Below, in pieces: positions 16,415 through 25,657 of a stretch of 41,102 bases of DNA. The stretch is from Planctomycetota bacterium (GTDB lineage: Bacteria; Planctomycetota; JACQVV01): the NCBI GenBank assembly GCA_016209595.1, contig JACQVV010000270.1, positions 1-41,102 on the forward strand. Direction: 5' to 3'. Both the position numbers and the translations under genes were made by a program. Below the pieces are notes generated by a model. The model saw only the letters and a list, made by a program, of their open reading frames with translations, was not told the DNA's origin and made no database searches. Each line of letters opens with the position of its first letter. Within the stretch, counting starts at the first letter, position 1.

Positions 16415-17461
16415 ATGAGTGAGGAGACGGACGCTCGAGTCGATCCAGACGCGGAGACCGAGACGCTGCGGCTCTCGGGCGGCGAGAGGGCGTCGGCCGC
16501 GCCGACGGTGGCGGGGACCGCGCGGGGGGCGGGCGAGGCCGCGCATCGGCGCCTCGGGCCGTACGAGGTCCTCCGCGAGCTCGGCCGGGGGGCGATGGGG
16601 GTCGTCTACCTCGCCCGGGACGTGACGCTCGGGCGCACGGTCGCCTTGAAAGTCCTCCCCCGGCGGATCACGGAGGACTCCACGGCCCTCGAACGGTTCC
16701 GGCGCGAAGCCGCCGCGGCGGGAAAGCTCGCCCACCCGCACATCGTGGGAATCCTCGGCATGGGCGAGGAGGGCGGGATCCACTACTACGCGATGGAAGC
16801 GGTCGAGGGGCGCCCCCTCTCCGAGATCATCGCGAAGGAGCGGATCACCCAGGAGCGGGCAGCGCTTGTCGCCATGCAGGCCGCCCGTGGAATCGGCCAC
16901 GCCCACGAGAAAGGCGTCGTCCACCGCGACGTCAAGCCCGCGAACCTGCTCGTCTCGCTCCGAGCGGTCGACATGCGCGAGCGCACGCCGTCGCGCCGCG
17001 AGAAGAAGGCGATGACCGCCGCGTCGGATTCCTGGGCGAAGAGCGAGGGATCGTCCGTCCTCTCGCTCGGCCTCCCGAAGTCTCCGGCGAAGGCCGAATC
17101 GACGCGCGACGAGTTCCGCGAGGACTACGTCCGGGTCGCGGACTTCGGCCTCGCGCGGGTCGAGGGGGGCCAGACTCTCACCAAGACGAGCGACTTCCTG
17201 GGAACCCCGGCCTACATGTCCCCCGAGCAGGCGGCCGGAGAGCGCCGGAAGGTCGGCCCCGCCTCAGACGTCTACTCGCTCGGCGCGACCCTCTACGAGA
17301 TGCTCGCCGGCCGCCGCCCCTTCGAGGCACCCGACCTCCCGAAGATCCAGTCCCGTGCGCAACGGCCGAGGAGCCCTAGGACCCGCCTGTGGCAGTCAGA
17401 AGCAAGGGACGTGGCGGAACCTACATGGGCTCGCCGCGCCATGTTGATTCGCCGCAGGTGA
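16415..17461 (+). pseudogene. Ser/Thr protein kinase, 3'-truncated (N-terminal part of a split gene)
   Basis: The kinase domain starts at about residue 48 (GPYEVLRELGRGAMGVVYLA), with the ATP-site lysine in VALKVL, catalytic loop HRDVKPAN (H170), an unusual insertion of about 60 charged residues, then ADFGLARV, GTPAYMSPEQ and DVYSLGATLYEML. Similarity stops abruptly at about 17357 (LPKIQSR), before the last helices of the kinase lobe. The remaining residues to the stop at 17461 are Arg/Pro-rich and not kinase-like. Any transmembrane and sensor part is missing. The C-terminal half may be the ORF at 19481-21043. An intact short kinase seems unlikely because the C-lobe is incomplete. Confidence 0.75.
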
Positions 17462-17606
17462 CGGAGTGAAATATACCTTGCTTGAGTAGAGATCCCCGGT
17501 CGAGCGCGTAGAACAACCTAGGACCATCACGCATGGCTTCCACATCGGCGCCACCGCGATGCCGAAGACAGAGGCCCGGAGCTGCCGGCGGCAGCCTCGC
17601 AAAACC

Positions 17607-19379
17607 ATGAGCATCAAGTTTAGCTGCGAGTGTGGCAAGCGGATCGCGGCTCCCCCAGACAGTGCAGGGCAAGCGGGCAAGTGTCCTCGATGCGGTCGCG
17701 CGGTGACCGTCCCCACCGCGCCAGGGGTTGGCGGAGCAAGTCCTCGCGTGGTCAACCCCGACGACAGCCGCACCCAAGACCTCGTCGCGCCGCAACCCAC
17801 GGCCGATGATGATCTTTTCACGTACGACCCTGCTTCGCGGCCGACGGACCACGCGTCGTTGCGGCTACCTGCAGCCATCGGGAGATACCAGATCCACGCC
17901 GAGATTGGCGAGGGTGGCTTCGGGAAGGTTTACCTGGCGTGGGACCCCCCGATGAGTCGGAACGTCGCCGTGAAGACCGTTAGCCCGGATGTTCACCTCA
18001 CGAAAAAGGAGTTGGCGAGATTCGAACGTGAGGCGCGATTGGCTGGCGCGATCAGCCATCCGGCGATTGTGAAGGTGTGGGACGTTGGGGTAGACGAGGT
18101 GGGTAATCCGTATATCGTCCAAGAATACGTGGAAGGGCTCAACCTGCGTAAGTGGCTCCGAGGCAAGGCACTTTCCCCGAGAGAGGCGTTTGCCCTCCTG
18201 TTGCCTGTGGTGGATGCGCTGGCGCATGCTCACGAAAGAGGCGTCGTGCACCGTGACATCAAGCCAGACAACATCTTCATTGACAGCGAGGGACACGCAA
18301 AGCTTGGAGACTTCGGATTGGCGCGGCAGGTGGAGGCCAGTAGGTTCACGACGACGGGCAGGGCGATCGGAACCCTCGCATACATGTCTCCCGAGCAGAC
18401 GGATGGGCTTGCGACGACTCTGTCCGATGTCTATGGGATCGGAGCGGTCTGCTACGAGGTAATGACCGGGAAGCCTCCCTTCCATGAGAACCTCCAGGGT
18501 GCTCTCCTCAACAAGGTTCTGTTTGAACCACCCATCGCACCCTCGGTCCTGAACGCGGACATCGGCAGGAAGGCAGAGGCCATCTGCCTCATGTGCCTCG
18601 AAAAGTCGCCAGAGAAGCGGTTTCAGGGGATGTTGGCGCTCGGTGTCGCGATGAAGAGCTACCTTGCGGACAAGGTCGCCGATGATCCCGCCCATGCGCC
18701 TGCTGACCAGCGCGCGGACTTATCGCGTAGGGGCAGGATAGACGACCCGGAGAAGCGAGGTGTTGTAGAGCAGGCGCTCTCTGAAGGAAGAGAGTCTAGC
18801 GAGGTGGTGCGCACGCAGTACTGCCCCGCCTGCAGGCGATTCGCACCGCATGGCGCTGGCATGGAGTGCCGGCATTGCGGCAGCCCGCACCTGCGAGGAC
18901 CAAGTCTTCGAGGTGGGGACATGGTGTGGAGGCTGGAAGTGAACGGCCGCGCGTATCTGATCCCGCCGGCGACTGCCAAGCAGGCTACTGCGATGGAGGT
19001 GCATGACAGCAGGAGCAAGGAGCGGTTCAGGCACTTCCTGCGAACCAATCGCTACTTCAGCGCGGTACTGGAGGACATCGAGAATAGCATGACGTTCCAA
19101 GCACAGCTTGCCTACGGTCTTTGGTCTATTCGTGGGGTTCTTGGGACGGGGTTAGTAGGCCTGGTCTTGGCCGCCGTCTGTGCAGCGGGTGGCGGTGACC
19201 GGTGGTTTTTCATGGTGGCCTTGTTGGTCATTTGGCTGGTGTACAGCGTGCTGCGAATCGCGCTCGTCTTGCTCTCTCGCAAGTCGTGCGCGGAAGGGAT
19301 GCTCATGGATGCAAGGCACGACTCGTGTCTACCCGCACGTGTGCCCAGCGGAGGCGACTACTCCTCGCTCTTGGAGTAG
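17607..19379 (+). CDS. Zinc-ribbon Ser/Thr protein kinase with two membrane helices
   Basis: 590 aa from the ATG at 17607; the frame is open 16 codons further upstream. An N-terminal zinc ribbon (C7, C9, C26, C29) is followed by a linker and then a complete kinase domain from about residue 92: GEGGFGKVYLA, AVKTV, HRDIKPDN with H215, GDFGLAR, GTLAYMSPEQ. A second CxxC pair (C406, C409, C421, C424) forms another zinc ribbon. Two hydrophobic helices near residues 510-560 probably anchor it. Such zinc-ribbon kinases are typical of Planctomycetota. Base composition is visibly lower in GC than the flanks and codon choice is more relaxed, suggesting acquisition. It lies between two pieces of another kinase gene. 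Confidence 0.85.
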   Translation: MSIKFSCECGKRIAAPPDSAGQAGKCPRCGRAVTVPTAPGVGGASPRVVNPDDSRTQDLVAPQPTADDDLFTYDPASRPTDHASLRLPAAIGRYQIHAEIGEGGFGKVYLAWDPPMSRNVAVKTVSPDVHLTKKELARFEREARLAGAISHPAIVKVWDVGVDEVGNPYIVQEYVEGLNLRKWLRGKALSPREAFALLLPVVDALAHAHERGVVHRDIKPDNIFIDSEGHAKLGDFGLARQVEASRFTTTGRAIGTLAYMSPEQTDGLATTLSDVYGIGAVCYEVMTGKPPFHENLQGALLNKVLFEPPIAPSVLNADIGRKAEAICLMCLEKSPEKRFQGMLALGVAMKSYLADKVADDPAHAPADQRADLSRRGRIDDPEKRGVVEQALSEGRESSEVVRTQYCPACRRFAPHGAGMECRHCGSPHLRGPSLRGGDMVWRLEVNGRAYLIPPATAKQATAMEVHDSRSKERFRHFLRTNRYFSAVLEDIENSMTFQAQLAYGLWSIRGVLGTGLVGLVLAAVCAAGGGDRWFFMVALLVIWLVYSVLRIALVLLSRKSCAEGMLMDARHDSCLPARVPSGGDYSSLLE

Positions 19380-19480
19380 TGGCGGTGCGTGTCACGCGCC
19401 TTGCCGAGCGTCCATGCTCAACGCGCGTGCCACGCGCCCGGCCCGTAGCACTGTAGTCGCGACCGACGCTCCGGGCTGGG

Positions 19481-21043
19481 GTGGCCGGGGTGATTACGGC
19501 CGGCCAGCTCGCGTTCGCGGCGAATGAGCGTCTGAGGAAGTCGCCCGGCCTCATGCCCCAGGAAGGACAGCGTCTGGCGGAGCGCTTCCGCGAGCTGCGA
19601 TGTCTCGCGGCCCCGACCCGTGTCCTTGCCCTTGATGCCCTTGGCAAGGTCGATCTCCTCGCCGCGACACCCGTTCACTTCGTAGTCCGGCCGGGAGGTT
19701 CTCTCACCGCCTACAGCCCGTCGGACCTTTTCACGGGCCTCATGGCGCCGTTCGCGTACGACGGGTCGAGCTACGCGATGGAGGTCGGTTTTGTGGCTTC
19801 CCGGCTCGATTGGGGAACAGCGCTCGCGTTTCAAGTCTGGGACCGTCCGCTGTGGGATGTCGAGGTGAGGGGCGTGCACTTTGGCGACGCGAGTTGGTCG
19901 GGATTCCTCCAGGGGTTCAATGTTGTCTCCCACGGCGAGGACGCTTCTCCGCTCCGCGGGGCTTGGCTGCGAGCTTCTTCGCCAGAGCGATACTCCAGTC
20001 AATCGCTCGGAGAGCTCGCGTCCGGGGCTGAACGATTTCAAGTGGCCCTCGAATACGCAAGCCACCAGCGCCGCGTCCGCGTCTCGCTGGCGCGCGAGGA
20101 AGAGGACGCGCCAACCAGTGCCGCGGCTAGTGACGCTCCGATGGAGGGAAGTGATGTCTTCCTCTCTCTGGTCTCGGGGGGACTCACCGGCTCCCCGGCG
20201 TACTGGGGCATCTGCGAGATAGCCGACCTTCGCCTCCTCGCCGGAAGCCCCGGCATCCACCCCATCCCCTACGAGCCACGCCGGGCGGTCGAGCTCCTGT
20301 TCCTCGCGAACGGCCGGTGGACACAGGGACGGACGGTCGAAGCCATCGAGCTCTACGACAAGGCGATCGCGGCGGGCGATCTGGAGCGCGAACACGATCG
20401 GGCGCTCAAGGAGAAGGGGCTCCCGAGCGAGTTCGACTTCTTCTGGGCGGCCCCCTACCTCAAGTGGGTTTCGGTCGATGCGCGGCTCTGGCGAGGGCTC
20501 CTGCGGGCGACGCTCGGCCGCCGCGAAGAGGGCCTCCAGGACCTCCGCGACGCGGCGGGGATCTCCCCGGAGCGCTTCGAGACGCTCGTCATGAACTCCG
20601 CTCTCCCCCTCGCAAACTTCCCCGAGGCGGCCGCGGCGCTTGCCGTCTACTACCGCGAGCGGGCGGGCCTCGGACCCGACGCCGACCCCCGCGAGCTCGC
20701 TCGCTGGCTCTTCAAGGAGTACGACGAGGGAGCGGCCGACCTTGCCGACACCTTGCTCGCGAGCTCGGAGCTCCAGATCGCGCGATACCTCACGGTCGAG
20801 GCCGTACAGTCCGAAGGCGCGGCGCCCCCCGTCCAGAAGGGGGACATCGTCCTCTCCTACGACGGCGCGAAGGTCTCGGACTGGGGCGAGCTCCGCCGTG
20901 CGCAGGGGAAAGCGCGCGACGACGAGAAGATCGAGGTCGAGGTCGAAATCGTCCGCGGGGGGCACTCGCAAGTCGTCCGGATCGACCCCCAGCGCGTGAC
21001 GATCCAGGCCGGCGTCTCGTTCGGGATCGAGGAGAAGAAGTAG
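19481..21043 (+). CDS. Beta-sandwich, TPR and PDZ-like protein (possible C-terminal half of the split kinase)
   Basis: 520 aa from a GTG at 19481; an ATG at 19553 is an alternative. Neither has a clear ribosome binding site and there is no signal peptide. Residues about 75-260 form a beta-rich module containing RLDWGTALAFQVW. It resembles the RLDWETDAWIGLD module of the large kinase at 29388, which is likewise followed by tetratricopeptide-like helices. TPR-like repeats run from about 270 to 430. A PDZ-like domain ends the protein (VQKGDIVLSYDGAKVSDW). The arrangement is that of the extracytoplasmic half of a receptor kinase, consistent with a gene broken by the segment at about 17360-19480. 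It could be expressed alone or be dead. Confidence 0.6.
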   Translation: MAGVITAGQLAFAANERLRKSPGLMPQEGQRLAERFRELRCLAAPTRVLALDALGKVDLLAATPVHFVVRPGGSLTAYSPSDLFTGLMAPFAYDGSSYAMEVGFVASRLDWGTALAFQVWDRPLWDVEVRGVHFGDASWSGFLQGFNVVSHGEDASPLRGAWLRASSPERYSSQSLGELASGAERFQVALEYASHQRRVRVSLAREEEDAPTSAAASDAPMEGSDVFLSLVSGGLTGSPAYWGICEIADLRLLAGSPGIHPIPYEPRRAVELLFLANGRWTQGRTVEAIELYDKAIAAGDLEREHDRALKEKGLPSEFDFFWAAPYLKWVSVDARLWRGLLRATLGRREEGLQDLRDAAGISPERFETLVMNSALPLANFPEAAAALAVYYRERAGLGPDADPRELARWLFKEYDEGAADLADTLLASSELQIARYLTVEAVQSEGAAPPVQKGDIVLSYDGAKVSDWGELRRAQGKARDDEKIEVEVEIVRGGHSQVVRIDPQRVTIQAGVSFGIEEKK

Positions 21044-21220
21044 CGGCCCGGGGAACGGCCTCGCCTATCCGGGACATGAGGATCGCGCCCGCGGAACACG
21101 AAGGTTGCGCCGGGGGGAACGGAGGTTCGTACCGAGGGCATTGGAGCTCCGGGCGTAGGACGTGGCCGTCGGGCACCGGCGCGGAGCTTCCCGGCTCAAG
21201 AAAGGTTCTCGAAATTCCGC

Positions 21221-21248
21221 TTGACTCGGCCGAGAGATTAGGTAGAGT
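21221..21248 (+). promoter_or_regulatory. Sigma70-like promoter for the HNH gene
   Basis: TTGACT (21221-21226), a 16-bp spacer and TAGAGT (21243-21248) lie in a locally AT-rich stretch about 60 nt before the start codon. Confidence 0.5.
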
Positions 21249-21309
21249 ATCTATAGCCTAGCTGAAAGCGAATACAAGGGGTCGCCGCGGGCGGGAGTCG
21301 CGGCGGGGC

Positions 21310-23595
21310 GTGAGGGAGAGACTTCTGAACGACGGAATCGCCGCGATCCGCCATGGCGGATCGATCGTCTGCGAGAGCGGGGCGGGGGAGAGCGACGCGG
21401 CTCCTGGAGTCCGCCGAGCGGGAGCGGTCTGCGAGGCTCGCTCGGACGAGGAGAGGGTGGCCGAGGCCGAGTCCCTGGTCGCTTGCGTCCGGGAGGCCGC
21501 ACGGGAAGGGGACCGCGCGCTCCTGAGAGCTGCGCGAGCGTTTGTGCTCCTGGAGAAGAGCGAAGGGCACCGCGAGCTGGGCTTTGCGCTGGCGGGAGAC
21601 CTGGCGGCGGCGCTCGGGATCCATCCAGGGCGAGCCCGGGAGCTCGGACGTCTGGGGCATGCACTCGCTCGGTTCGAGGGGCTGGAGCAGGCGATCCGGG
21701 AGGAGAAGCTCGCGCTGGAGAAGGCGATCGCGGCTGCGCCCGCGATGGTGGAGAGCCGCCTCTCGCTCTCCGAGTGGCTGAAGGAGATGCGGTGGCAGAG
21801 CGTGGAAGGGCTCCGGAGGATAGCGCGGCGCGCCCGCCAGACGAGGATCGTGGACGGGAGGCGGGTCACGACCGAGTGGATCGACCTCTCGGCCGAGGGG
21901 CGGACCATGCTCTTCGACCTCCAGGCGAAGCTCTCGCGGATGAAGGCGGCCGAGGAAGCGCGGGGAGGCGGGGTGGCCGTGTCCACGTCGCGCTCGGAGA
22001 CCCTCCAGAAGGCGATACGAGGCGCGCTCGATCTGGTTCGGGATGGAGCCGCGATCGGCGAGCGGCTCTACCGGATCGCCGAGCACCCGGCCGGATCGTT
22101 CGAGTTCACGGCGATCGAGGTGGGTGGGGAGAGGACGCTCGTTCGGGCTGAGAGGGCGCGCTTCGAGATGCGGCACGAGCCGCCCGCGGACCTGCGGGGC
22201 GAGGTCGCGCGCGTTGCGAAGAGGCTCCGGATGAACGCCGGCGACGCGCTTGCGGTCGCGGAGCGCGCGGTGGAGCGGGGGCTCTTCGAGGCCGAGCGCC
22301 GGCCGCTCGCCCACGCGCTCGTCCAGGAGATCCGGGAGGCGCTTCGCGGGGAGAGGACTTCTTGGTATCGGGTGGCGCGCGCGCTCGTCTGTCTCGATCG
22401 CCTGGGCGTGCCGGACTGGAGAGAGTGGGTGGCCCTTGAGATCGGCCGGAGCGCCTCCACACTGAGCGAGCTTCTGTCGGTGGGCAAGGCGGCGGAGCGC
22501 CACCCGGAGCTCGCTCGCGCGCTCGAGGAGGGAAAGCTCGGCTGGACCCACGTCCGGACCCTCGCGCCCTACCTCGACGACGCGAACTTCGGCGAGCTCT
22601 TCCGCGCCATGCTCGGCGAGTCGGTTCGGGAACTGGAGAAGATGCGCCGGAGACTCGCGGCGGTGGCCGGGCGAGGGGCGCGAGAGGCAGGAGGGGGGAC
22701 GCGAGGGGGGAGGACGGAGTCCGGGCTCGCGCCGGTCGAGATCGAGCTCCCGGAGCACGTGTGGCGGGATCTGGAGGTGCTCTCGAGGCTCCTCGCCAAG
22801 GGGCTCGGCCGGAAGGTTTCGGCTGCCGAGGCCATCGAAGAGGCGCTCTGGCAGGTGCTCGCCCGGTGGGGAGGTCCCTCGCCGCTCTGGGAGTCGTACC
22901 GGATCCTCGTTCACGAGGAGCGGGGCATAGGGCTCTCGTGGATGCTCGGGCCGGGCGGGGAGACGATCGAGGTCAGGGCCGCGAGGATGGAGGAGATCCG
23001 GGCCGCGGGCGCCCTGGTCTACGACGTGGCGGCCGAGGAAGAGGCGGCCGGGAAGCGCGAGCAAGCGCGAGTCGCTCGAGCGGTCGAGCCGAGGACGTGG
23101 GCCGAGATGCAAGCGCGATGGCGAGACCCCTCGCTCTCGGAGGAGGAGTCGTTCCGGGCGGCCTTCGAGACGGCGTGGGGACGGCCGGGAAGAGCGCCGG
23201 AGCCGGAGCTCGCGCTCCGGCGCCTCGTCTACATACGGGACGGGTGCCGGTGCGGCGTGTGCGGGTGCCACGCAACTCTCTTCGTCCACGTCCACCACGT
23301 GGACTCGAGGGCCGAAGGAGGAGGGAACGACCCCGGGAACCTGGTCGTTCTGTGTACCCGGTGCCACGCGGTCACGCACTCGAACCACGGGAGGCTCGTG
23401 CCCAGGGCTCCCGGAGGTATTCGGTTGTGCCGGGTCTCGTTGCGGGATGGCGGGTCCGGGTGGCTGGATCGCGGGTCCGCGGGGCCCGAAGGGAGGTCGG
23501 AGCGGCGCGAAGGGGGGTCCGGGGGGCTCGAACGCGTTGCGGCGAATCCGCCTGCCGGGCCAGTCGGGGCTCCGAGCGGGGCGGTGCTCGGGTAG
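21310..23595 (+). CDS. HNH endonuclease with duplicated helical module
   Basis: 761 aa from a GTG; no ATG lies near the N-terminus. The HNH domain is C-terminal (about residues 636-695): zinc-type pairs C648/C651 and C682/C685, HH at 662-663, N677 and H686. The upstream part contains two similar helical modules (about 70-245 and 365-525), each ending in a segment like WIDLSAEGRTMLFDLQAKL or VEIELPEHVWRDLEVLSRL. Single modules of this kind precede HNH domains in DUF222-type proteins; the duplication is unusual. The last 65 residues are Gly/Arg-rich low complexity. The function could be homing or phage-defence nuclease; there is no methylase or partner nearby. Confidence 0.8.
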   Translation: MRERLLNDGIAAIRHGGSIVCESGAGESDAAPGVRRAGAVCEARSDEERVAEAESLVACVREAAREGDRALLRAARAFVLLEKSEGHRELGFALAGDLAAALGIHPGRARELGRLGHALARFEGLEQAIREEKLALEKAIAAAPAMVESRLSLSEWLKEMRWQSVEGLRRIARRARQTRIVDGRRVTTEWIDLSAEGRTMLFDLQAKLSRMKAAEEARGGGVAVSTSRSETLQKAIRGALDLVRDGAAIGERLYRIAEHPAGSFEFTAIEVGGERTLVRAERARFEMRHEPPADLRGEVARVAKRLRMNAGDALAVAERAVERGLFEAERRPLAHALVQEIREALRGERTSWYRVARALVCLDRLGVPDWREWVALEIGRSASTLSELLSVGKAAERHPELARALEEGKLGWTHVRTLAPYLDDANFGELFRAMLGESVRELEKMRRRLAAVAGRGAREAGGGTRGGRTESGLAPVEIELPEHVWRDLEVLSRLLAKGLGRKVSAAEAIEEALWQVLARWGGPSPLWESYRILVHEERGIGLSWMLGPGGETIEVRAARMEEIRAAGALVYDVAAEEEAAGKREQARVARAVEPRTWAEMQARWRDPSLSEEESFRAAFETAWGRPGRAPEPELALRRLVYIRDGCRCGVCGCHATLFVHVHHVDSRAEGGGNDPGNLVVLCTRCHAVTHSNHGRLVPRAPGGIRLCRVSLRDGGSGWLDRGSAGPEGRSERREGGSGGLERVAANPPAGPVGAPSGAVLG

Positions 23596-23656
23596 GGGGC
23601 GGGGCGGAGAGGGTTGATTCGCACGCTCAAAACGCAAGGCGACGCGCCGGGCGCTC

Positions 23657-24175
23657 CTATCGCGCGCCAGGGCGTGCCGGCCGGTGGTGAGTGATACGTG
23701 TCACGGATCGGTCTTTGGCGCCGTCGAGGTAGGGCTCGGCCACGAGCGCCGTGTGGTTGGAGAAGACGCCGTCGATATAGAGCTTCACCGACTCGCCGAG
23801 ACGGAAGTGATCGTTCGACTCCTTCGTCCCGGCCTCCTTATCCCGGAACCGCAGGACGAAGGAGAGGAACCGGCGCGGGACGTGAATGTCGTGGACGGGC
23901 GTCACTCCGGCCTTCCGCGCCTCGACGAGGGTCGTCTCCATCCCGTCGAGGATGCGCTTCTCGGTGGCCTCGCCGACCTCCTCGCCGCCATAGTAATCGA
24001 ACGGGCCGAACTGGATCGCGGCCGACATCTCCTCCAGGTTGCTCGCGGAGTAGAGGTCCGCCATCACCCCGCGGAGGCCCCCGATGTAGAGAGCATGGCA
24101 GTGAGCGTCCGCGAGGCCGGGAACAACCATGCCCCCCTGGCCGTCCACGACTCGCGTGTGCGAAGCTTCTGGTCC
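23657..24175 (-). pseudogene. Amidohydrolase (YtcJ-like) remnant
   Basis: The minus strand encodes pieces of an amidohydrolase_3 protein: RVVDGQGGMVVPGLADAHCH carries the metal-binding HxH of the N-terminal strand, and GESVKLYIDGVFSNHTALV is the later conserved segment. They lie only about 100 residues apart instead of several hundred, and both ends of the gene are missing. The longest open stretch is 163 codons from a GTG at 24148. This is an internally deleted relic, not a working enzyme. Confidence 0.7.
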
Positions 24176-24192
24176 AGCATCGCCCGGCTACT

Positions 24193-24300
24193 GACAGCTA
24201 CTGGCGCATCCTCGAGTCGAGGACCGACGCGATCCGCGAGGTCCCGCCGGATCGATGGGACGCCGATCTATGGCACGACCCGGACCCCGAGGCGCCTGTG
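24193..24300 (+). pseudogene. Polyketide synthase ketosynthase-domain remnant
   Basis: About 36 codons read DSYWRILESRTDAIREVPP then DRWDADLWHDPDPEAP. This matches the N-terminal signature of modular ketosynthase domains (usually ..FWRLL..G.DAI.E.P..RWD....YDPDP). Nothing before or after continues the domain. It is on the opposite strand to the adjacent amidohydrolase relic, which fits a graveyard of fragments. Confidence 0.55.
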
Positions 24301-24456
24301 GGAGGCCGGGGGGGGAAGTTCCCCCGGCCCACTCGACCGTCGAGAAATCCGGGTCACGAGCACCGTGACCGCGATCGTCGCCGCGAGCCCCACCAGTTTG
24401 AAGGTCAACCCCGGATCGACCCGGCCGGACACGTCTCGGGCAGCATTACGATGCAC
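24268..24456 (-). pseudogene. Short membrane ORF, likely C-terminal relic of a VTT/TVP38-type protein
   Basis: 62 codons from a GTG that overlaps the stop of the upstream ORF (TAGTG). One hydrophobic helix (LTFKLVGLAATIAVTVLVT) followed by RISRR resembles the C-terminal end of TVP38/TMEM64 membrane proteins. Pattern-based and weak. It could be a genuine small membrane protein. Confidence 0.35.
24304..24329. repeat. GC-rich hairpin
   Basis: GGCCGGGGG (24304-24312) pairs with CCCCCGGCC (24321-24329) around an 8-nt loop, inside the decayed region and within the small ORF at 24268-24456. Confidence 0.5.
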
Positions 24457-24635
24457 TACGCGAAGGAGAAGTCGCGGAGCCGGACGGTGGGACCCTCACT
24501 GGGTCTTCGCCTTCTGTTGCAGGCACCGACGAGGCTCCACCCAAGCCAGACGAGAACCGGGATCGAGCTTGCGATCAGCGCGTAGAGCCCCGCGGCGGCG
24601 AGGAGCGCTCCGAATACCGAAAGGACTAACCTCAT
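24456..24635 (-). CDS. Small two-helix membrane protein
   Basis: 59 aa from the ATG at 24635. It has two hydrophobic stretches (LVLSVFGALLAAAGLYALIA and IPVLVWLGWSLVGA) followed by a basic RRRR segment, as in small inner-membrane proteins with a cytoplasmic tail. The stop overlaps the start of the next ORF. There are 21 bp between its start and the stop of the ORF at 24657, in the same direction. No family is recognised. Confidence 0.45.
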   Translation of the reverse strand: MRLVLSVFGALLAAAGLYALIASSIPVLVWLGWSLVGACNRRRRPSEGPTVRLRDFSFA

Positions 24636-24656
24636 GAGGAGCGTGACGTACCAGAC

Positions 24657-25448
24657 CTAGACGGACAGGAAGAGCGGAACACCGAGGATACGTATGTGGC
24701 ACGGCGTTGGATCACCACGCTTCCGTCGGCGGTACTCGGTCACGACCAGCAGGACGATTGCCGTGACATAGAGACCGACTGCCCTCCAGCCGCCGACATG
24801 GACCACCTGTTTGCATGTGTAGAGCGACGCATCAGGAATGCCCAGTAGGACTCGTCCGAGTCCTACGGGTAGGGAGCGAGAATCGGATGGTTCGAGATCG
24901 AGCCGCCTCGCTCCCTCGCGCCACCGCTCGTTGATGTCGTAGAGTCGGAGCAGCACTTCATTCTGCATCAATTGCGCTTGAAGGACCCCAGCTGCTGCAT
25001 CACTTGCAGCGCATGAATCAAGAGAATGTCCTCTACAAGTATCCGGATCGCATCCGCAAGTCAATTCTGGCCGGTAGCGAGCATTCGAGTCAAAGCGGAC
25101 CGGATCCTCCTTCCTGAGAGCATTCAATTCCTCATTTCGGCGCAGGCAGAGAGCTTTGCGAGCCTCGCTCGCGTTGAACCAGTCTCTCCAGGCGGCCAAC
25201 CGATACTCGCTCTCGGCAAGTCGCAGAAAGAATGTCTTTGCGAGTTCGAACGGTTGGAGAGCCTCCACCTTCGCCAGCGCGGACTCGTTCCACGCCGCGA
25301 GCCACTGCCGGGAGCTGCAGTCCAGGAGTCTGTCGCCCGCCGCTTGCATCGCGAACAGAATCGCCACCCATCCGAAGTATCGCGGCAGCCCCCGGCGGAC
25401 GCTGGGCGCCCACTCTCTTGCATGAAGATTCCACCAGGTCATGTTCAC
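24657..25448 (-). CDS. Hypothetical two-helix membrane protein
   Basis: 263 aa from a GTG overlapping the stop of the preceding ORF (GTGA); an ATG two codons later (25442) is equally likely. A membrane helix near residues 25-42 (YFGWVAILFAMQAAGDRLL) and another near 225-243 (AVGLYVTAIVLLVVTEYRR) bracket a large loop. The loop holds cysteines (CGCDPDTC, CAASD) that could form disulfides if it is periplasmic. Lower GC than the core genes suggests recent acquisition. No family is recognised. It is probably co-translated with the 70-aa protein upstream. Confidence 0.6.
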   Translation of the reverse strand: MNMTWWNLHAREWAPSVRRGLPRYFGWVAILFAMQAAGDRLLDCSSRQWLAAWNESALAKVEALQPFELAKTFFLRLAESEYRLAAWRDWFNASEARKALCLRRNEELNALRKEDPVRFDSNARYRPELTCGCDPDTCRGHSLDSCAASDAAAGVLQAQLMQNEVLLRLYDINERWREGARRLDLEPSDSRSLPVGLGRVLLGIPDASLYTCKQVVHVGGWRAVGLYVTAIVLLVVTEYRRRKRGDPTPCHIRILGVPLFLSV

Positions 25449-25657
25449 TGTCCGCCCGCAGCACGCTCCTGCGGTTTGCCGGCCGAAGGCGAGCCGATTT
25501 CCGCCTCGATGTCCGGGTCGACCGGCCTCTCGCGCTTCTGCTGGATGAGGATTGGAAGCACCACCATTTTGAGGACGCAGACCACGAGGATCGTGAGGCC
25601 AAGGAGAACCCTCACGAGCAGCCAGACGCGATGCCCAAGCCCGTTTTCGTGACGCAC
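25445..25657 (-). CDS. Small single-helix membrane protein
   Basis: 70 aa from a GTG with GGAGG at 25671-25667, 9 nt upstream. One membrane helix (VWLLVRVLLGLTILVVCVLK) is followed by a charged tail. The GTGA overlap with the next gene indicates translational coupling and a joint function. No family is recognised. Confidence 0.55.
   Translation of the reverse strand: MRHENGLGHRVWLLVRVLLGLTILVVCVLKMVVLPILIQQKRERPVDPDIEAEIGSPSAGKPQERAAGGQ

Noticed and set aside
19418..20971. Minus-strand frame of 517 codons, part of which looked like a transposase end near 19420-19690
   Set aside because: The plus-strand TPR and PDZ features are better supported, and no transposase motif could be named.
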